NCBI RefSeq assembly: GCF_031143425.1
Contig: NC_090448.1
Span: 329,790,177 to 329,854,176 of the forward strand
Reading direction: 5' to 3'
Length of the DNA stretch: 64,000 bases
Origin: Pleurodeles waltl
Lineage: Eukaryota; Chordata; Amphibia; Caudata; Salamandridae
Shown: in pieces, positions 57,681 to 64,000 of the stretch
Layout: each line of letters begins with the position of its first letter
Numbering within the stretch: the first letter of the stretch is position 1
Program-made: the position numbers and the translations under genes
Notes under the pieces: generated by a model
Seen by the model: the letters and a program-made list of their open reading frames with translations, nothing else
Told to the model about the DNA's origin: nothing
Databases searched by the model: none

Positions 57681-58129
57681 GGATCTGTTGGCTTTTTTCC
57701 TTATGGCTCTCCTGCTGTGTGCTGGAGGGGCCGTAAGGAGGAGTGCATGCTGAAGCACTCCTGTGTTTATTTTTCATCGCTGCCCGTCCCTCGGGGGAAG
57801 CTGCTCCCTCTGCTGCCTGTGTTGCTGGGGATCCTGTGCCTGGAAGCTGCTGCTGAATTCGTGTGTGGCATTTTTTTTGCTGATGTTTGCTTCCTCATGG
57901 ATTCTGCCTTTTTGTGTGTATCCTGTGTTCCAGGTTGCTGTTCTGCCCGGTGAGGGTTTTTAGTGTTTTTTTTCCCCCCTCTTTCCGGGTGGTGCATCCT
58001 GCCCTACATTTTTCTGGTGTCCTGGGAGGTGTTTTTTTTTTTTTCCTCTCCCATGGATGTGTTTCAGGAGTTTGGTGGGGCAGTGTGATTGCTGTTTCAT
58101 TTTGTGTTTTTTTTTTTGGTGGTGTCGTT

Positions 58130-59008
58130 ATGGCATCTATCCCTGCATTGGAGCCTTTTGTCATTGATGGCCCTCGGTCTGCTCTCGCTGCCCGATGGAA
58201 GGAATGGGTGGATCGTTTGGAGACTTATTTTGCTGCAGCGGCTGTGGAGAATGATCAGCGCCGTCCCATGTTGTTACATCTTGGGGGTGCGGCGGTTCAT
58301 AAGTTGGGCCGCTCAGTAGTGGAGGAGGGTCCGCCATATACTTATCAATCATTGAAACAGGCACTGACTGCGCATTTTGAGCCTTTTGCTAATCCTGATT
58401 ATGAACGGTTTCTTCTTCGACAAGCGAGGCAATTTCCGCATGAATCAGTGGATGCCTTTTGCACTAGACTGAAGGATTTGGCTCGCACTTGCACTTTGGT
58501 GGATGTTGAGGATGAAGTGTGTGCGCAGTTTATACAGGGGTGTACCTCTGTGAAGTTAAGGGAACATATACTTCAAGTACCTGGTATGTCAATGGTTAAT
58601 ATCCTCACATTGGGATGATCTAAAGAACTTTCTAAAGAGCGTGCAGCTCATATGGAAACAGCATTGCAGACTCAGGTGAAAGTGGAGCCGGTGAATGTTG
58701 TTACTACTACACCTGGGGAGAGAAGAAAGTGTAAACCTCAGACTTCTATGTTGCCCCGTTTTTGTTATTCTTGCGGGGGTCCTTTCCCCCATCAAGGGGT
58801 GTGTCCGGCGCAAGGCAAAACATGTTCTAATTGCCAGAAACTCAATCATTTTGCTAAAGTCTGCAAATCCATGTCCCGTTCTCAAACACAGAAGTTTAAG
58901 GCTGTTCATTCGGTGAAGCCGGGCGTTGTCATGGATGACGACGATCTGGATGATGATGAGAATGGTGAGGGTGCCGTTCATATGATACTGGTGCTTCCAT
59001 CAATGTAA
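58130..59008 (+). pseudogene. Gypsy gag (capsid and zinc knuckle), one internal stop
   Basis: I take the ATG at 58130 (MASIPALEPF) as the start, although the frame is open from 57887; the upstream part is T-rich leader sequence. The capsid-like region carries WKEWVDRLETYF, a YQSLKQALTAHFEP segment and FLLRQARQFPHESVDAFCTRLKDLA, the retrotransposon gag core. A TGA at 58616-58618 interrupts the frame. The same frame then continues to a zinc-binding region with CYSCGG and the knuckle CSNCQKLNHFAKVC (CX2CX4HX4C, 58823-58864). It ends with an acidic tail at 59008. It would form the particle and package RNA; the stop removes the nucleocapsid. Confidence 0.88.
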
Positions 59009-60252
59009 TAGCAACTTCAGTTTTGCAGTGCATTCCTTTTCAGCCTCCTTTACGGCCTACAACAACTCAGGTTTATACATTTGGATCTTTAAAGCCGTTG
59101 CCTTTGGCAGGGGTGTTTACTACGGTACTGTCTCATGAAGACCAGTCAATACCAGCAAAAGTGTTTGTTACCACCATGGGGTCAGACATGCTATTAAGTT
59201 GCCGGACTGCAGAACAACTTAATCTTATATCCTTTGCCTTCAGTGTCCATCTGGGGACTGTGGAGAACTTATTGACTGAGTTTCAATCTTTGTTTGAAGG
59301 CATTGGTTGTTTGAAGGATCGTATGGTGCGTTTACATATTGATAAATCTATACAACCCGTGGCTTTGAAGCATCGGAGGGTTGCATTCCATCTGAGGCCT
59401 AAGGTGGAGGATGAATTAGAAAAACTGGAACTTGCTGATATTATTGAAAGAGTTGATGGACCTACGCCTTGGGTGTCACCCATTGTCGTTGCGAGAAAGC
59501 CCCGTCAGCCAGGGGAGGTGAGGATTTGTGTTGACATGCGCCTGCCCAATGTCGCTATTAAGCGTGTATGGCATTTGACACCTACTGTGGATGATCTTGT
59601 TGCTGAGGTGTCAGGGTCAAAATGGTTTTCAAAGATGGATCCAAGGGCAGGATACCATCAGTTGCTACTGCATCCAGATTCCAGGGACATTACGACATTT
59701 TCAACCCACATGGGTCTTAGGCGCTATAAACGGTTGAGTTTTGGGATTTCTAGTGCCGCCGAAGTTTTTCAGGATACTATCCGTGGAGTGCTTGCTGGTC
59801 TGACAGGAGTCATCAATGTCAGTGATGATATCTTGGTGCATGCGCCAAGTAAAGAAGAACATTTAGTACGATTGAGGGCCACATTTCAGAGACTACATGA
59901 AAATTGTTTGACACTTCACAAAGATAAGTGTTTGTTCTTGCAATCAGAAGTGGCTTTCTTTGGATATAGGTTTTCAGGAGATGGAGTGCTACCTGATCCT
60001 GATAAAGTTAAGGACATTCAAGCTGCCCTGGCTCCCATCAATGTGTCTGGCGTTCGCAGTTATTTGGGTATGCTGAATTACTGTGGGCGCTTTATTAAAA
60101 ATTTGACAGCTTTAACAGCACCTTTGAGAGATCTGATCAAAACTGATGCTGTTTGGGAGTGGGGGCCTGATCAGGAAGCTGCTTTTCAGGCTACTAAATC
60201 AGCGCTCTCAGAACATACCACCTTGGTTTACTTTGATCCTATTAGAGTCTGA
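58969..60252 (+). pseudogene. Gypsy pol part 1: protease and reverse transcriptase
   Basis: Frame 1, shifted by -1 from gag. Protease active site DTGAS at 58984-58998. RT: HLRPKVEDELEKLELADIIE, SPIVVARKP, ICVDMRLPN, SKMDPRAGYHQL (catalytic D, about 59632), RLSFGISSAAEVFQ and INVSDDILVH, where VSDD takes the place of the common YxDD, as in some Gypsy clades. GYRFSGDGVLPDPDKV and SYLGMLNYCGRFI follow. The ORF ends at 60252 by a frame change just before RNase H. The gag-pol overlap is near 58970, consistent with ribosomal frameshifting or a later mutation. Confidence 0.9.
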
Positions 60253-62161
60253 ACTGTCGGTTGATGCTAGTCCTACTAGTTTAGGAGCTGTGTTGGCCCA
60301 AAAACAAGCAGATGGGGAATGGGCTCCTGTGGCATATGCCAGTAGAGCTTTGACAGATACTGAGCAAAGTTATTCACAAATCGAAAAAGAGGCCATTGCT
60401 GTCCATTGGGGCTGTAGACATTTTCATCTATATTTGTATGGACAGCCATTTGTTGTGTATACTGATCATAAACCTTTGATTCCGTTGTTTAATGGATCTT
60501 CCTCTAAGCCACCACCACGTATTGAAAAGTGGATTTTGCAATTACAAGACTATCATTTTTTGGTGGTATTTCGTCCCGGTAGTCTGAATCCTGCTGACTA
60601 TCTGTCACGACATGCTAGAACTGCTACATCTCGTGAAATGGCAGATGCCGAGGATGTTGAGGAATATGTACGTTTGATTGTGGAACGGTCTCGTCCATTG
60701 CCTATGTCTCTTGAAGATATTCGATTAGCCACGAAGGAGGATGAGTGTTTACAGGTGGTGATATCAGCTGTGGCATTTGGAAAGTGGCATTCCCTTTTGA
60801 GGAATTTGGCTCTTCGAACAGCTGCAGCACGTACAATGTTGTCCTCCTTATATAAAGTCCGACATGAACTGGTTATGTCATCTGATGGATGTTTGTTGAG
60901 AGGACACAGACTTGTCATACCTATGGCATTACAACAGACAGTTGTGGACCTTGCCCATGCCTCCCATCAAGGCATGGTAAAAACTAAAACCAGATTGAGA
61001 AGTAAAGTGTGGTTCCCGGGACTGGATGATCAAGTGGAGCGGGTGGTAAGGCAGTGTATGATGTGTCAAGCTGGTGGTCCAGGTGAACGGCCTCCACCGA
61101 TTATTACTGAGCCTATTCCTCCTGTTCCTTGGTTTAGAGCTAATGCTGATTTTGGCAGTTTGCCAGATGGTCGTCACACCTTTGTGGTGATAGATGATTT
61201 CTCAAAATATCCAGAGGTGGAAATTATTGATTCTGTCACTGCAGCCCAAGTGATTCCCCGGCTGGAGAAAATCATGGCCACTCACGGGCTGTTGCAGGAG
61301 ATCCGTACTGATAATGGTCCTCCATTTTCCAGTCAGGACTTCGCTGATTATTTATCATCTAGGGGAATTGTGCATAGGAAAACTACCCCTCGGTGGCCTC
61401 AAGCAAATGGAGAGGTGGAGAGATTTATGAGGACTTTGAATAAAGTACTGCGTATAGCTGTTTCTGAAGGCCAGAATGTGGAGTGCGCTGTGTATTAGTT
61501 TTTAAGAGAATATCGTCTGACCCCTCATATTGTTACTGGACAAGCGCCAAGTACTATTTGTATCAACAGACCAGTGCGGGATACCATTCCTACTATTTTG
61601 GAACACAACGATCTGCACCAACAGGTGGGGAAAGCATTATCATGGAGGAAAGACAGTAATGATAAGATGTCCCGGAAGAGGGGGGCTAAGGAACGTGGTA
61701 TATGTGTTGGTGATATGGTGTTGGTGAAATGTAGAAAAGGGGGGAGTAAGTTTTTATTGCCCTTTGAAAAGGATCCTTGGGTGGTGAGTGATGTCAAGGG
61801 GACTATGATTACTGCTAAACGGGGTCCGGAGTCACTTACACGGAACATTTCATTTTATAAAAAGGTTTATGCTTCGGACTTTCCAGTGCCAATGGATGTT
61901 TCATCTGAGGATCAAGATTATGATGATGTTATGTTGCAAAGTTCAGGTGTTGAAACCAATGGTGGTTTGAGTATTGATGTGCAAAATCCTGGTGGTAGTA
62001 TGGAGTTGGATCAGGGCTCAGGTGATCGGTGGGTTGAGGAATCTATTGCGTCCGGATCCGGACAGGTTGGTCCGGTTACCTCAACCCGCGGGGATGGTCC
62101 ATACAATCTACGTCCTCGTCCACAATGTTCTACCAGGTTTCGTGATTTTGTAGTGAATTGA
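60235..62161 (+). pseudogene. Gypsy pol part 2: RNase H and integrase, one internal stop
   Basis: Frame 2. RNase H: LSVDASPTSLGAVLAQ (60258), YSQIEKEAIA, VVYTDHKPL (60455). Integrase: zinc-binding HASHQG and RQCMMC (60955-61068), then the catalytic core with ANADFGSL, TFVVIDDFSKYPEV, IRTDNGPPF (second D, 61303) and NGEVERFMRTLNK (E, 61415). A TAG at 61496-61498 follows CAVY. The same frame then continues as FLREYR, a GDMVLVK and PWVVSDVKGTMITAKR segment (GPY/F-like C-terminal module), and ends YNLRPRPQCSTRFRDFV at 62161. Apart from the shift at about 60240 and this stop the enzyme is complete. Confidence 0.9.
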
Positions 62162-62226
62162 TTTTGTGTTGTTTTTTTTGTGTGTGTTTTTGTATGGTAT
62201 ATGATTTGGTGATGTTTAAACTTTTT

Positions 62227-62239
62227 GGTAAAGGAAGAA
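62227..62239 (+). promoter_or_regulatory. Polypurine tract of the Gypsy element
   Basis: GGTAAAGGAAGAA directly before the 3' LTR, the expected plus-strand primer. Confidence 0.75.
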
Positions 62240-62460
62240 TGTTATGTTTAGAGGGCTCTTCCATCGAGGAACTAAGGAAGGGGAATGGTGTTAATTCCCC
62301 CTCCCGATGGTTGAGTCCGTGACGGCAGTAATTAGTTTCTTAATTGTTTAATGGTTTAATTGTTTAGCTAATAAATAGCCAGGGGAGGTTTTCCCCAGTG
62401 TGTGGAGCAACTAACCGTTTCGGAGTGTTTATTGCTGCCGTTCCATGTGGATACACAACA
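62240..62460 (+). repeat. 3' LTR of the Gypsy element
   Basis: 221 bp. Compared with the 5' LTR: four substitutions and four extra bases in CTAATAAATAGCC. Confidence 0.95.
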
Positions 62461-62835
62461 AGCCAGTATATGGAAAGCCGTAAGTCCCAGAAGTGAAGTT
62501 CCCTGGCAAAAGCTTCCCTTTACTGTATGTTCCCACAAAGTTGCTGTATGAGTAAGGCGATAGAGAACTTTATCTGTGATTTTGCTGCCAGAACGCAACA
62601 GTTGAGGTACTGCATGCATCCTGTCGCCATCCAACAAGTGTCTTTTCCTAGTCTGCATCTTCTGTAAGTCAGTGAGCAGCATGCTGCAAGTGGGATACTA
62701 AGTAGTATAGTTACATGTTTGGGAGAGCATCTCCTCCCCTCCTGTCCATAAATGTAGGTGTTCCCTCGCTACTCTACTTCGTCCGCCCCTCCAGACAAGT
62801 GTGAGGGTAGAATGTGTTCTAGCGTATATAGACAG
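62461..62835 (-). pseudogene. L1 copy 3 ORF2, part 5' of the Gypsy insertion
   Basis: Minus strand remnants: ARxHLHLW-like and a LQHAAHxLTDLQKMQTRK segment (62790-62640), HTATLWEHTVKGSF and SLLGLTAFHILA (62560-62465). These fit the post-RT region of L1 ORF2 (KGGxxxPDxxLYYLAxQL... then WxxxxKxxG). It joins 57443 in one frame. It is cut upstream by the LTR starting at 62836. Confidence 0.75.
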
Positions 62836-64000
62836 TGTTAGAAATGGGGTCTCGAGTTGGCAGAAGTATACACATTTGTCCAAGCAGGTACCACAAACCT
62901 AGTCAGGGTAAGGCACACACAATCCAAATTATCCTGTGCCCACCCTCTGGTAGCTTGGCACTGAGCAGTCAAGCTTAACTTAGAAGGCAATGTGTGGTTT
63001 AGAAAAATAGATATTTATCTGAATAAAATCTGGACAAAACGACATAGATTCAATAACCACAAGTTGAAATATCACTTTTGCAAGTTTTAAAAGAGTCTTA
63101 AATCTTAGAAATCAACAGTTGTCTCTTGATTACACAAAGTACCTGGTTTGCATTCAAAAATAACACGCATGGAAACCGCAGCGGAGGAGATGCGTGGAAA
63201 AATAAGGTGTGCGTCGGATTTTCTGACACGGCACAGATGTTGCGTTGTTTCATTCCACACTGCAAGGGGCTTGCGCGTTTTTCGGCACACAGTCTTGGTT
63301 CCTCACTGCGATTAGGTGGATTTTTTGACACCCAGGGACAAGGCAGGGAAATCCTTGAAGAGCTGGAAGCAGGCACAGGCTTTGAATTTCCACTCAGGAG
63401 TCGGGCTGTGTCGTTCCGGTTCGGCTGTGCGTCATTTCCGGCAGGCCGTGCGTTGATCTAGTAGGCGATGCATCGAATTTTCCAACACAATGCAGGCACT
63501 GCGTCGAGTTTCCACTCAGGAAGTCTGGGTGCATCGTTCTGGTTCAGCTGTGCGTCGATTTCTCCGTCGCAAGGTAGGGTGTGTGTCGTTTCCGGCAGGC
63601 CGTGCGCTGCTTTTCGGTGCACACGGAGTTTCCTGGAGAGATGAAGTCTTTTTGGCCCTGAGACTTCAGAAAACAGGAGGCAAGCTCAATCCAAGCTCTA
63701 GGAGAGCACTTGTCAGCAAAGTCAGAGGCCAACAGGGAAGCAGGACAGCAGCAGGGCAGCAGTCATTCTAAGCAAAGCAGTCCAGATGAGTCCTTTGGCA
63801 GGTTGCAGGTTCAGGTCCAGAAGTGTCTGTTATGGTGGGGTTAGAGACCCAGTTTATATACCCCAAAATACCTTTGAAGTGGGGGAGACTTCAAAGAGTG
63901 GTTTTGAAGTGCATACGTTCCCCTTTCAGCCAAGCCCTGTCTGCCAGGGCCCCAGTAGGGGGATTGGCAGACCATTGTGTGAGGGCAGGCCACTGGCATT
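62836..64000 (+). mobile_element. Long LTR (5' end), truncated by the window edge
   Basis: Begins TGTTAGAAATGGGGTCTCGAG at an abrupt end of L1 homology, with TG start as in LTRs. GC-rich CpG-containing second half (63160-63620), TATATA-containing stretch at 63853-63860. A roughly 120-bp imperfect duplication covers 63391-63470 and 63511-63610 (CCACTCAGGA, CGTTC(C/T)GGTTC, TTTCCGGCAGGCCGTGCG). I infer an LTR from the sharp boundary and the promoter-like end; the other end and the target duplication are outside. Confidence 0.55.

Larger units (their letters stand above)
57444..62460 (+). mobile_element. Ty3/Gypsy LTR retrotransposon, 5,017 bp, recent insertion
   Basis: Plus strand, TG...CA LTRs (217 and 221 bp), flanked by AGCCAG on both sides (57438-57443, 62461-62466), primer-binding site, gag, pol in the Gypsy order (protease, RT, RNase H, integrase), polypurine tract. 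The minus-strand L1 frame is continuous across the insertion once the element and one copy of AGCCAG are removed. The LTRs differ by four substitutions and one 4-bp indel. Clade not certain; the pol sequence resembles the Mag-type vertebrate/invertebrate elements. No envelope gene. Three lesions inactivate gag-pol. Confidence 0.95.

Noticed and set aside
57887..58129. Upstream extension of gag
   Set aside because: T-rich leader; gag homology and a good start begin at 58130.
63126..63771. Open frames in the right-edge LTR
   Set aside because: CpG-rich repeat sequence with internal duplication; no conserved domain.
1..64000. tRNA, rRNA, CRISPR, prokaryotic operon or phage content
   Set aside because: No cloverleaf, rRNA or spacer-repeat pattern seen; gene content is entirely eukaryotic retroelement and repeat DNA.

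Overview
The window is vertebrate, non-coding-rich nuclear DNA built almost entirely from nested transposable elements and tandem repeats. The mix (a Penelope-like element, two DIRS elements, three L1-type LINE copies, another APE-type LINE, Ty3/Gypsy, Tc1, hAT, long LTRs and several satellite-like arrays) points to a giant amphibian genome. I infer a salamander, newt-like, but the sequence alone does not prove the species. There is no bacterial, organellar, rRNA, tRNA or CRISPR content that I can support.

Layout. 1-6.4 kb: a plus-strand Penelope-like element (RT + GIY-YIG, frameshifted) whose 3' region is split by a 1,563-bp Tc1-type element with a DD37E spacing; a decayed hammerhead-like motif lies near its end. 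6.6-8.1 kb and 12.6-14.4 kb: two solo LTRs of one family in opposite orientation, each with a perfect 5-bp target duplication (GGAGA; GCAAG) and each carrying a tandem array inside a predicted intron. The second LTR splits an old minus-strand L1 (11.25-16.2 kb). 18.85-25.44 kb: a plus-strand APE-type LINE with a GC-rich 5' region, internal poly-A in ORF1 and decayed endonuclease/RT. 25.4-30.9 kb: nothing recognised apart from a MITE-like hairpin and a CA repeat. 30.9-31.2 kb: the only host-gene candidate, a minus-strand first exon coding for a 39-residue mitochondrial presequence, with a uORF, a ZNF143-type promoter motif and a good splice donor. 32.1-33.1 kb: 135-bp tandem repeat with a 270-bp alternation. 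33.2-37.35 kb: a composite repeat made of a GGGGGCAGA-type palindromic array and a ~380-bp array. 37.9-41.4 kb: decayed plus-strand DIRS. 43.5-45.3 kb: 15-bp minisatellite invaded by a hAT MITE. 46.0-49.8 kb: minus-strand DIRS with recognisable inverted terminal repeats and an internal complementary region. 50.9-56.9 kb: nearly full-length minus-strand L1. 56.9-62.8 kb: a third L1 fragment split by a young Ty3/Gypsy element with 98% identical LTRs. 62.8-64.0 kb: start of another long LTR, cut by the window edge.

The elements do not form a functional system. They record serial insertion: L1 copies were hit by LTR elements, Penelope by Tc1, and a minisatellite by hAT. If the exon at 31 kb is real, everything below 30.94 kb is intron or downstream DNA of that gene. 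The most unusual observation is the LTR family in which tandem arrays of different period sit exactly between conserved splice donor-like and acceptor-like sites.
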